Shown here: piece after piece, positions 1 to 10,600 of the stretch
Position numbering within the stretch: position 1 is the stretch's first letter
Layout: each line of letters begins with the position of its first letter
DNA from: Rhododendron vialii
Taxonomy: Eukaryota; Streptophyta; Magnoliopsida; Ericales; Ericaceae
Length of the DNA stretch: 64,000 nucleotides
Direction: 5' to 3'
Assembly: GCF_030253575.1 (NCBI RefSeq)
Contig: NC_080559.1
Coordinates: forward strand, 28,484,501 to 28,548,500
Translations under genes and position numbers: made by a program
Notes under the pieces: model-generated
Told to the model about the DNA's origin: nothing
Seen by the model: only the letters and a program-made list of their open reading frames with translations
Databases searched by the model: none

Positions 1-195
1 GTTGACCCAGACTGCATTCTCAGATCAGGATTGATCAATGACTCTGAATAACACATTCATTGATGATATCGTGAGAGTGCAATTTTTCCAGATCTGGTTG
101 AATTTTGAGTTAGTTAATCCAGCAACACAATATCCACAAGATCATTATTATCCCCTATCCAAGTGAAATCGCAAGATTCTTCAAGTAGAACTCAC

Positions 196-2645
196 GCTTT
201 CGAATTTCGTACGATGGTTTGCAATTGCGGAAGTCAGGTGCCTGAAGAGCCTACAATTGAACAAGAAACATAAGTCAGTGAATATATGCCAAAAAAAATT
301 TGAATTCAAAGGGCTGTTCAAAAGCACCTCTGGAGCCTGAAATCAAATTGCGCATGAACCATCAAACAGAGAAGTAATAATATGTCTCATGGTACTGGCC
401 CCATCCCCCTAATCACAAATCAACAATAACTCAGCCAACAATTCGTGTCACATCCATAACTTCATATCAATATGTGGGTGATCCATCAATTGGGTTCAGT
501 TCAGTTGAATCAAAATATCACCATTATGTAAATTCTTTGAAGCGTCCAACTTTTCTTCTTTCGTGTTTACTGAATTAACCAAAAGCCATGGCTACTGTAA
601 TTTTAATACATTCATTCCATGCCAGCCGAAAGGACACTAGCTGTTAGAACTAGAGGTGCTTCAAATAAAGACCTTAGAGATTCTCACGGCATCATTACTG
701 CAAGTCCGCAAGAACCTCCACAATGTGGTTTGCTTCAAAGGTGAGAAAATGCAAGACCTAGCCTCTAGGCAACTAAAGGAGGCATGCTTTCAACATATAA
801 TAGGAATAAGAAACTTAAGTAGCTTTTCTATGGATTCAATGGTATGAAAGAAAGAACATGTAACAGAACAAAGAAGAAAAGAAGCTTAAGTTGTGATCTA
901 TGCTTTCCCAAGCCCTCCATAATTTCAAAAGGGCTGCCATATAACAGAAAGGCAATCAACGCATTAAGGTTAAACTTAATTGATATTTCCCCTCACATTG
1001 TAGTCATGATGACACCTCATTGTTCACATTTAAAGAGCAACCTTGGAAACCAACCCTGCAAAGGTGATAATGCCCAAATAACCAATCATAGAGGTCAATG
1101 GAGAAATTTCATGGCCAAGAAAACAACCAGAACAAACACTGCATAACAATGCCTATAACAAAACTATACGACTTGGTTGCACAGAATAATTCCATCACTA
1201 TATAGTATGTTGCAGCATTAAAAAAACGTGTGACCCACAAGTGTAGATAATATGATACAGGATATCAATAATATGTTTCTAGCACTTAACTCTAGTCATT
1301 TCGTGCTTAGCGTTTTCTAGTCGTTTCGTGCTTAGCGTTTTATCATTTACATAGTCAGTTCCAATCCCGTAGAAAGTAGAAGTATTGTCGCATGTCCCCA
1401 AGTAATAGGGATAAATATGTACTTCTGTGTTGATCTTATGTGGAATATAGAGATTCAGGCAAATTCAAAGTCCAAAGGTATCCATTTCAAAGTTTTTTGA
1501 CAAGGTTTAAAGGGGCAAGCATCTAGACTACAGAGTCAAACAAAAAAAGTAGTTTTATTCAGCAGGAAAACCATCAGTGTTGATGAGGTCTCTACCACAT
1601 TTTTTTTTCTAAATATTCCGTTTTCTTATCAATGCCAATAACCCTTTCGCGAAAAGCATGGGATCCAATCATAGGTAGCTTTACAGAAACGCAGAACGGA
1701 ACACTACCTCGTCCCAAAAAGATTGTTCGCTCCGCAATACAAGAACTTCGAAATAATGAGCCTTTGCTGAAAAAACTTCAAACCCTTTGCCGCTAGCTGG
1801 TAAGTATCGATGATTTCTTTCAATTTATCAAAAAAGTTTGAATTCTTTGCCATAAAAAATTGCTCTTTTTATGTTCTCGTTTTCCGGACAAGACAATCGT
1901 TTTCAGGAGTTCAACTATGGGTACCGATTGCTTTGTACCGATAGTGAACAGACCGCCTTGTGGGGCCCACTTCGGGGTCACACGCAAACGATCTACAATT
2001 TTTCGAGTAGCCCCGTAAAAATCAACTCAATCGGATAACTTTAAGTGATTCATGCAATGTCTAGCTTTTCATTCAGAATTTAGGATCTGAATTCTGAATG
2101 AAAATGTGGACAATTGGACGACGCACTTACGGTTATCCAACTCGAAGAACTATTTCGAAATTAATGAAAGGGTAAGTCGAGATGGGATGTAGCCCATCGA
2201 CCTCGCAAACTCTATTAGGTTATTCCCGAAAGGTAATAGTACCTCGCAAACACCGTGGGTTTGAAACTAGAGCATGTTGGGTTTTTCAGTAACCCGTTCA
2301 ATGCAAGAGGGTTACAATTGCTGACCAATTAAAGAAAAACCCACAAAAGGTAAAAGAAAATCTGCAATAATAAATAAACAATAGTATTAGGCTTCGACAG
2401 AATATTGGCAATGTCATTGGTACCTCGATGAAGTGGGGACGAAGTTGTTGAACAATGTGAAGGATTTTGAAGTAGGCGGAGTTGTGAATGTCAGCATCAC
2501 ATTGCTTTCTTTTCTTGCTGCTGCTGCTGCTGTTGCTATCGTTGTTGCGAGGAGGAAGAGGATTGGGCTGAGGAATTGGGTCTTGGGCTGTGTTAAGCGG
2601 AGACATTGTTTCTTCTTTGCTCCGAGCAGGGAGAGATTCTTCCAT
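196..2645 (-). CDS. Conserved plant protein of unknown function, 5' part
   Basis: Two exons are visible and the gene continues beyond base 1. Exon 1 runs from the ATG at 2645 to 2424 (74 codons). It begins MEESLPARSKEE, has a low-complexity Pro/Asn/Ser stretch, a short basic KKRK that could act as a nuclear signal, and ends NSAYFKILHIVQQLRPHFIE before a GT donor. Exon 2 (250-196) is only 55 bp and reads ALQAPDFRNCKPSYEIRK, followed by a consensus GTGAGT donor. The phase matches exactly. The joined motif, RPHFIE followed by APDFRNCK, is one I recall from small uncharacterised plant proteins (typically RPHFIEV.RTPDFRNCKAA..I), so the gene is real but its function is unknown. The 2,173-bp intron holds an inverted-repeat element at 2066-2104. 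The upstream in-frame ATG at 2690 is less likely because the conserved part starts later. Confidence 0.65.
2066..2104. repeat. Short perfect inverted repeat, MITE core
   Basis: Perfect 15-bp arms (2066-2080 and 2090-2104, TTTTCATTCAGAATT and its complement) flank a 9-bp loop, inside the intron of the left-edge gene. The surrounding 1.9-2.3 kb shares words such as CATTCAGA with the inverted-repeat element at 5971-6135, so this may be a decayed relative. No target duplication was found. Confidence 0.5.
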
Positions 2646-4516
2646 GTTAGTTACAGTAGTAGCTTGTAGTAGTAGAAAAAGAAGGGCCAAACCCCCCCCC
2701 CCTTGGCTTTTGCGTATCCGATTGAGAGGAAATTGGGGGAAGGGATGAAGAATTAGTGAGAGACGATTGGATGGATGTCGAGACTCGAGGAGGCGTACTG
2801 TTTCCTGAAACTGTTTTGGAAAGTGGTATAGAACAAAACGAGAAAAGTTTTCTTCCTTTTGAGGGCGGTGCGAATGGACTGGGTTCTTATTATTATGGCC
2901 TACAAAAACCGGATTTTTGTTTTCCTCTATTGAATTTATTTCACATTTGTTTGTTTCACTTCAATATTTTTGGATGGTTAATTCGTCTCGGCAAGAGAAA
3001 ATTAAAAAGTACTGAAAAGTTTTGCTCGAAATCTTTAAAAAGTTCACTAAAGACAAAAATAATTTAAAACGGACGGACTTTTTGAATTATTTTTGTTTTT
3101 ATTTAAAAAATTTGAAGTTAGTTTGTAATTTCTTATTATTTAGATTTCTCGTCGAGGACCATACTCAGCTAATCTAGTTTGATGAGGTCGAGTCCCTATG
3201 TAGTGTGGGATCATTATGAACTCAAAAAAATAATAAATGTTCGTTGTCTTTCTTGCAAGGTTTTCGAAATCAACCTTGCCTATTATTTTTTGTGTCCCTG
3301 GAATGAACCTAAATCAATGAAATCTTTTAGTGGGATTCTCTTCCTCCACTTCAACACTTGCTCTCATAAATTTTAATAATTCTACCTATGTACACGTACT
3401 ATGTGATTGGAATGGATATTCGAAGGTTTCAAAGGGGAAGGGGACCGGACCGTATCAGGGTGGACCAGAGACCAGTCTAGTGTAAATGGGATAAGTGTTT
3501 GGAGGGACAGTAGCGTCTTTGGTCGTGTCAGTTAAAATGAAGATGGTGTCGCTGCGAGCGCAGCCAATTCACCTCTTTAAGGGCTCCAGATTAACATTTG
3601 TAGGCCTATGTTATGATTGGCATGGTTTGTGCTGGGCTTAATTTGTACAAGTAATTAAAATCGAAAATTTGTAAATGCGTACTCTTAGGGCTTTCAAGTG
3701 AGAAAAGTTATTCGACAAGAAACATAAAGGGAGAGAGATACAAATGTTAAATGCGCCCATCATGGATTTGGAAGATTTTTACATGTGAAATTTGCTGAGA
3801 TATGTTATATTGACAAAAACATTTTTGCTTCAATCCTTGCGGAAAAGTATACAAGAGATTGTTGAGATATACTGACAAACATTTTCGCTCAAATTAGTCC
3901 TCTTTCCACTAAGGGCTTTAGGGGCTTTTGACGTTTTGTCCTTATTCAAGTTTTGCGCCTATTGATTTGTCTAGACGAGAAGAATCGAAAACCCCCCAAA
4001 AAAAAATTACTTTTCGCTAAATATTTTCGAAAATATCCAAGTTTTGCGCCTCTCACTTCTCCTGTCGAAACGAATCAATAATCCACAAAAGTTTGGTGCA
4101 AAACTACAAAAGGCATTTTTTTTTTTAAAAAACTCCATACTGCATGAGCTTTCACGAAATCGTTTTTTTTTTTTTTTTGAAAAGAAAATAATCTTATAAC
4201 GAAACTCAACAGGGAACAACAAACTCGAGCACAAGACACAAATTCTAAAAAAATGAAGACACAAACACAGTAGGAGACGCATCACATGTATTTATAATTT
4301 ATTTATATATTTAAGTAATAACAAATCGACCCTCGTCGTGTCCCCATCGGGTCCCGTGTCCGGACACTGCGACCTCCTAAGCGTCGGTGCTTCATAGGTC
4401 ATATTGCCATGGCTACCATATTCAATTTGCAACAAAAGTTTTGGATTCAGTGTTCCAAGCTAGTTTTGGATTCAGTCCTCCTTGCTTTGTCCTGTCTGAG
4501 TTCCTGCAATTCAACC
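2646..4516. other. Intergenic spacer, no gene seen
   Basis: This stretch holds a 5' flank with a poly(C) run near 2692, then AT-rich sequence. A block at about 3950-4160 repeats itself (CAAGTTTTGCGCCT twice) and is related to 7060-7150 (CACAAAAGTTTG and a following A/T run), so it is a dispersed plant repeat. The open frames here are short and low in complexity. I see nothing else in it. Confidence 0.5.
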
Positions 4517-4546
4517 AAAAATCACTTACCAAAAAAAAAAAATCAC
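4517..4546. mobile_element. Micro-insertion: TTACC plus poly(A), short duplication
   Basis: AAAAATCAC occurs at 4517-4525 and again at 4538-4546, enclosing TTACC and a run of A. The same pattern occurs at 14726-14787, 26390-26436 and 62496-62539. The A-richness of this copy makes its 9-bp duplication less convincing than the others. Confidence 0.35.
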
Positions 4547-4854
4547 CCAAATAAATCAAAAAGACAACAAACTATTTACAAAATGCAGCTAAAATTGTTT
4601 ACAGATGTGATACACATCGTCTGTAAGACTGTAACACATAGGAGTATATATAGAAAGCGCACAAACCTTAGAAACACAAAGTCTTAGCAGTTGTCTTGTT
4701 TATATCCGAATGGCAAATCGAATCGTTACCTCAGTGAGGATGCCTGTCACTGACGCATATTAGGTTTTGTTGCGAAGTAGCGCCCCGTTTGGGCACTGAA
4801 ACCTGGCCTGCTTCTTGTGGATGCGCTTCTGGTGTTGGATGACTGCCTTAAGAG

Positions 4855-4935
4855 ATTCGAAAGTACTGACCTCGCACAGGTTCTGCTGACACGAACGGGT
4901 TTTGCAACGTGTGTGAGGTCAGTGCTTTCGTGATG
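4855..4935. other. Strong stem-loop, candidate small-RNA precursor
   Basis: Bases 4858-4878 pair with 4910-4930 over all 21 positions, with two G.U wobbles when read as plus-strand RNA. The loop is 31 nt and a few further pairs form inside it (4880-4882 with 4906-4908). The arms are GC-balanced and not simple repeats, unlike most chance hairpins here. The stem size resembles a plant microRNA duplex, but I do not recognise the sequence as a known family, and pairing outside the 21 bp is poor. A partial transposon or a decayed inverted duplication is the alternative. The same DNA on the minus strand contains a weakly zinc-finger-like open frame that I do not accept as a gene. Confidence 0.35.
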
Positions 4936-5970
4936 CGAATGGGTTCTTCTTGAGCTGCCATTTCAGCAAAAGATAATCAATTTTGTAACAACAGCAGCGT
5001 GATGCCTAATCTGAGCCAGCAACACCAAAAAAAAAATCAATTCAATTCAACCCAACACAAAAACACATTCAAGAAACCCTAATCGGAGCACTAATCTGAT
5101 CCAGAGAGAGAGATGGGCCTATTGCCATAAAACGCTCCCCTAGCAATTTGAGATCTGGAACGTCCGTTCCCAATCGCGGATCGGACGCGTTCCGGAACGG
5201 CCATAGAAGTTTATAATCCAGAAAGAAATGCTCCGAAAGACTGAAACCCAGAAATCAGGGAGCAAAACACACACACACAGATAATCGCACTTCACTAATA
5301 ACCACAATCAAATAAAATTTTCAAGATTACAGTTAAAGTGTCAATACAAAATTACAAACTATTATCACATATGAACAGCGAGATCGAAGACTCGAGAATC
5401 ACAGATGTACAGAAATGAACAGAGTTACTTGCTCTACAGACTCCACATCGAGAGAGAGAAAGACATAGCAGTTCCAGATCTGGCTGATCGAGAGATACAG
5501 GTGGAGCCGTGCAGGTGTGCGGGTCGATGGTCGGAGAGGGAGACAGGAGAGTGGAGAGGTTAGGGTTTTGTGATTTCACTGACTCGTGACTGGCCTGGGT
5601 GAAAAACGGTCCGGGGGTAATTAGGGTTTTTATTCCGCGTTTTTTTCTTTCAAGTGGTGAACGGTTTGAACTGGAACCGAATCGGATCCCCAGAATATGT
5701 ATTTTTTAGATTCGTATCCGCCCCTAGCATGCCTTGGTTTGGTGCAGATTGGGCGATTCGGTTTGGACAGCCCTAGTTAGAAAAACTCAGGTCCAAATCT
5801 GTACGAAGAACTCAGGTCGAAATCGTGACCCCCATATGTAGAGAGAAGAGAGAGACGAAGACCAGACGAAGACGAAGAACAAGAAGAACAGACGAAGGAA
5901 TACCTGCTTCGATTATGGAAATCGCAAGGTGGGTCTTCTCCAATCGGCGCCAAGAGCTGAGGTGCAGAGA
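4936..5970. other. Intergenic spacer, no gene seen
   Basis: The interval contains GA-rich and Ser/Leu-rich open frames of low complexity on the minus strand (5352-5579, 5777-5977), without recognisable domains or convincing splice context. The composition resembles a transcribed 5' leader or a repeat, but no coding exon could be supported. Confidence 0.4.
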
Positions 5971-6135
5971 TTTTCAAGGGTCCTCGTAAAAAATAAGCTC
6001 AATCCAATACCTATATGTGCTTCATCCAACCATCTAACTTTTCATTCAGATTTTCGGATAATGAAAAATTATACGATTGGATCGAGTATCTATAGGTATT
6101 GGATTGAGATTATTTTTTACAGGGACCCTTGAAAA
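5971..6135. mobile_element. MITE with long terminal inverted repeats
   Basis: Left end TTTTCAAGGGTCC (5971 on) is the reverse complement of the right end. The pairing continues through about 40 bp (TAAAAAATAA.CTCAATCCAATACCTATA) with few mismatches, leaving a central part of about 80 bp. This is the structure of a foldback MITE with no coding capacity. No clear target duplication is visible, so the superfamily is not assigned. Confidence 0.75.
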
Positions 6136-6378
6136 AATATTTTACATTTAATGAACGGTTCGGATAATTTGTGTGGGACCGGTGGTGGGCCCCACAACAA
6201 AATCTGTGCACAATCTGTGCACAGATTGTATGTGTGTGTAGACTTTCTGAGAGAGAAGAGAGACATGAAGAAGGAACAGTACGTTGTAGGGTTTTGAGGT
6301 AAGACGATGGCATTTTTGCAACGCCTCTTTTTTCCGAGATAAATAGTCCCCCCCGGGATAAAATAGGAGAAATTTTAT

Positions 6379-6545
6379 AGTGCTGAGTGGGTACGGTTGA
6401 CGTGATATCCGTTCGACGCATTTAAACCGTCTAAAAATATTTTAGATGATCCGGAATAAAAACAATCTCTCAATTGTAATTGTCTAAAATACTGTTGGAA
6501 GGTCAGATGTACCGAACCGGCACCCTGCGGTACCCATCCGGCACT
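6379..6545. mobile_element. MITE of the AGTGCYGAGYGGGTAC family
   Basis: This is a 167-bp element starting AGTGCTGAGTGGGTAC and ending GTACCCATCCGGCACT, the inverse. It is flanked by A/T-rich sequence that could be a roughly 9-bp target duplication. Related copies lie at 47270-47460, 47694-47899 and 47987-48090. Each shares the inner word RACGTGR...CGCAT..A.CCGTC. A Mutator-like MITE is likely but not proven. Confidence 0.7.
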
Positions 6546-7614
6546 AAAAAAATTCACCCATATAAGGATAGAATTTGTCCTGGTATTAACAATCTTAGGC
6601 GACGAAGCACGAACCAAACAAGGAAAAACACGAGATTAGGCGCCTTAGTCCAATTCCAAGCTCCTAATGCCGAACGTCTCTTTCGTGTGCTTTTGGTTGG
6701 TCCGGAGTTGTTGAGGGGCAATTTTGAGATTACAAGAAATGAACCGCTTGTGGGTCCCCTTTTTTAATATAATGTAATACTACTACACATTTTCTACTCT
6801 TTGACGTTGTTCGGTTTGAATTTTGAGAGTAATAAATTAAAAAGAGAAATAGAAAAAATTTATTAGAGACCTTGTCAAAGAGTCTCTTTTGTTTCACGAT
6901 GTAACTAGGGTTGGCAATGGAACGGGTCGGGGCTCAAGGGTACTATCCCCATCTCCGATCCCCAAACCCCTTCCCCCGACTCAATCCCAAAGGGGATTTT
7001 TTTTCCTCCATCCCCGCCCCAAACGGATGGAAATATCTAAGATAAAGTGCCAAAAGCCTTCAATTTCTCTCGTCGAGACGAATTAATAATTCACAAAAGT
7101 TTGATACAAAACTATCAAACACGATTTTTTTTTGGAATAAGGGCAAAACGCCAAAAAACCCTATAGTGGAACAAGGCCTTGTTGCGGAAAAGGATACAAG
7201 AGATTGTACATTATAATGAAGAACAGAAAAGTGAGTCATTTGTGTTTGCTTTTCATTTAGCTGGCATAACACCGAAAGCACAATTCTCTTTGGCAATCAA
7301 TTTGCAGTTCAACTGTAATCCCTCAATGCCGGTCATCCTGACGAGCAAATAGACCAAGGTATTTAACTATAAAGACTTCAGTTAAACTAGAAATGATGAA
7401 AATAAAAATGTTTATTAAGCACCAGAAATGTTTAAAATGGGACCATTTTACATACATAATCTAATTTCCTTCATTTGTTTTACTGAGATCTATCTAGTTG
7501 TTTCCGGTAAATATCCATAGAGAAGTCAATCCACAAAAGGAAGATTTTCAAACCTAACCTAGATGTTCAATGAACTGCATATTTGTTCAACACCTTGTAA
7601 CATAAAGCACAACC
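6546..7614. other. Spacer and 3' flank of the peptidase gene
   Basis: No gene is seen. At 6906 a fragment beginning CTAGGGTTGGCAATGG resembles one end of the common plant TAGGGGTGKCAA hAT-like repeats, but no matching second end was found. A dispersed repeat lies at 7060-7150. The part next to 7614 should contain the 3'UTR and polyadenylation site of the minus-strand gene. Confidence 0.45.
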
Positions 7615-10600
7615 TCAAAAAAGTGGCAGACTTGGTGGGAAACGGACATGCATCCATCGTCGCTCATATGACACCAAATGGTCCCATCCGATCTGATCAA
7701 GCAAGGATAGCTTTAATTCATGCAGCTTCTTCTTTGGAGGCTCACCATCCTCTTGAATCATGTCGTTTAACACCTGACAAATCAATCAACCAGTCAGTGT
7801 AAAATTGGTAACTATCCTAGTAACCGAAATCATCTCCAAAGACACTTCACACAACCCATTATCTCCCTGGTCTACTATAAAATTGGTTTACCTGGAGGGG
7901 GGAGCAACAATGAAAAATTATACTCAAAACACAAACAATAACAGTACCCACATAATCCAAACCACTAGAGTATGGACGGGGAGAACCGGAGAACATACCT
8001 AACCTTTGACAATATATGCACACAATGGTCACTCTCAGAAAGTTTTACCACTAAAATAGCGGCTCCCAATACATCCAAAAATTGAGGAACTTAAGGGATT
8101 TGAGGTAAAACCCTGCCCCCAAAGCAAAGCAGGAAGGCATAAGCGAGGGCAGATCTAGAGACCCGATTCAATTTTTGTGCTTATTTCCTTGCTCCCTTCA
8201 TTCAAAATCCAAAGCATAATGCACAAGACTCGGACAGATGTAAATCAAATATTGCAGGAAGCGAAACATGCTTGAAAATTTACAAGCAAAGGTCTTGTTT
8301 GATGCTCATACAAAAAAAAACCCCCAACATATTGTCTTGATTTCGAGTAGCGATGAACGTAGACCCATATGGTGAATTTCACAAATCCTAAAGTCAGCTG
8401 GCCATACAAACATATTCAGACTTTAACTCAAAACAAGTCATGGATAAACCAAACGAATCACAAAGCGATGCTCTCTTTAGATTCTAATATTTGGATGGAA
8501 ACCAAGGCCACCTCATTCTGAAATGGTTAAGACCAAACATAAATATCTAAAGAACACAACTCAGAAAAAAGAAGAAGAAGAAGAAAGCTTGTAACACTTC
8601 CAGTGGCACACTGACCTTAAGCGCGGTTCCAAGCCTTCCACAACGTTGCTCACGAATAACCAGGAGAGTGCCATACTTGGATTTGATATCAACCCATTTC
8701 TTTAGTTCTTTAAAGTTCTCTTCAAACAAATCTGGCTGGGTTTTAGCATCTGGAACAGATTGATCATCAGTCCTATCCACAATATTTTCACCTTCAGTTG
8801 GAGCTAAGGCTGATGAAGCCTTATCACCCTGCAACAATCATAAAAGAAACACGTTCACCACCATCCATAGTAATTTACTGCAGTAACAATTCAAAAGATT
8901 GACAAGCAGAGAATACAGAATGACATGCCAGAAGAGCAGAGCATTGTGTCTACCATTCTTGCATGGCGAAAAGGGAAGCAGTAAAAGTATATGCTAAATT
9001 CCTAACTCATACATGTGTTGTGTGAGATCTCGCCCTTGAAGTAAATCGTCACAACTAAAGCGCAACTCAATTGGAACGGAAGCGAGATATTCCATTTCGG
9101 GTGCAACTCATCCTTACTGAACACAGTATACAACTCTCTGTTCTTAATTTGTGCACAGTGTACGTCCAAAGTGGCCTAGTAGTTGTACATATGAAGTAAG
9201 ATTGATGACAAAGACACAAGTTAACTCAGACAAGGAAAATCATAAATGGAGAACAGAGGAGTCACAGAGGAAGGGCAAAAAATATCACATACCATGACAA
9301 CAACTGCTTTCATACTATGTCTACCTCCACTGAGACTTAACTTTGTAATATCAGTAATGAGCCCAAAAAAAAAAACAAAGGAACATAATCCTCTACACCT
9401 GTTTACAAAGACAAAAACTATACCAAACCAAAAGCAAGAGAATCCTATAAAAACACATTGACATATGAATTACCTAAAACTTCGACATATGAATCTAAAG
9501 AAAAGGAAGGCCCTGACCAAGCCACTATAACAAGGCACAAAGCATTGTCCTTCTCAAAGCACCTATATATAAGTTCTATCTTTGGAACTAAGTTATTTTC
9601 CTATGATGTCCTCCTTTGCATTCTAAATCTGCGTTGGTCAGGTGTGTTAGGTCTATCCTTTTCAAATATTTCAAGACATATTTGTGCAAGAGTTGGAAGT
9701 CCAAGAATGCCAAATGTCAATCATAGCTACTACAAAGAGCTTTGCTTGATAGGCTGTTTGTTTGAGATTGTTAGAGCTTGTTCAAGAAGTGTTCTTGAAG
9801 TTTCTCAAAGTGCAAAATTAAGCTTCCACTTATCAGTTATCACATATCCAAGACTGGTGGAAAGGTATGCCATCACTGGGACGCCGTTGGGAGTGTTGAT
9901 GCATCCAACATGGAGAAGCTACTCCTTTGAGAGTGTCTGTATGTGCTACCAAACTTTTGTATCTTTGAATTATATTGAACTCCTAATAAACTGCTACAGA
10001 TCTTTGCAGATGCAACGCGAAATTTATTTCTAACATAAAGAATACATCTTACAGGATTAACAATTTGCAGCGAACTCCAGTAGACAGGAAAATGTGGATT
10101 CAAAGGGACATGCAATTTTTCCACAAGAAAAATGAACTCGTAATAACAAGCATATTGTCCTAAAACTGGCTGATTCTTGGATTGTCTACCATGTTGCAGC
10201 AGTCTTCAGGCCATTGACCCTTTCCATTCATTTAGAGGCCAAAGGGCTCCTAATGATAAGGATAGGGACATGAATTATTTAACGGAATATCACTAGATTC
10301 CACACTAAAAAATTCCTTACCTTCAAAAGTTCAATCTCTGCAATAGCTAATCCTTTTTGGTAAAGAGCTTCTGCAAATTGGTCTCGTGTTGTCTCCATCT
10401 TCTTCTTCAATTGCTGTTTCAACGTAATATAAAGCAAATATAAAATACCACAATTCTTGAACATAATGACCCTCGGGTGAACAACTAAAGAAAAACCAAA
10501 TGGGAGAATATCTGCAAGCACCTCATCCCATACTAGATGTCACTTCGTTACATGTTCTTTTTAGTATAGAGAACTAACATCTTTCTTTTCTTCTATCGTA

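Noticed and set aside
4787..4930. Minus-strand frame with a zinc-finger-like pattern (CEVSTFESLKAVIQHQKRIH)
   Set aside because: The second metal Cys is a Ser, no start or splice support is seen, and the same bases form the 21-bp hairpin.
6906..7030. hAT-like end CTAGGGTTGGCAATGG
   Set aside because: Only one terminus is visible, with no partner end or duplication, so no element was called.
9458..10124. 191-residue plus-strand frame and opposing frames in the TPP2 intron before exon 33
   Set aside because: No recognisable domain; the region lies inside a well-supported minus-strand intron and composition is noncoding.
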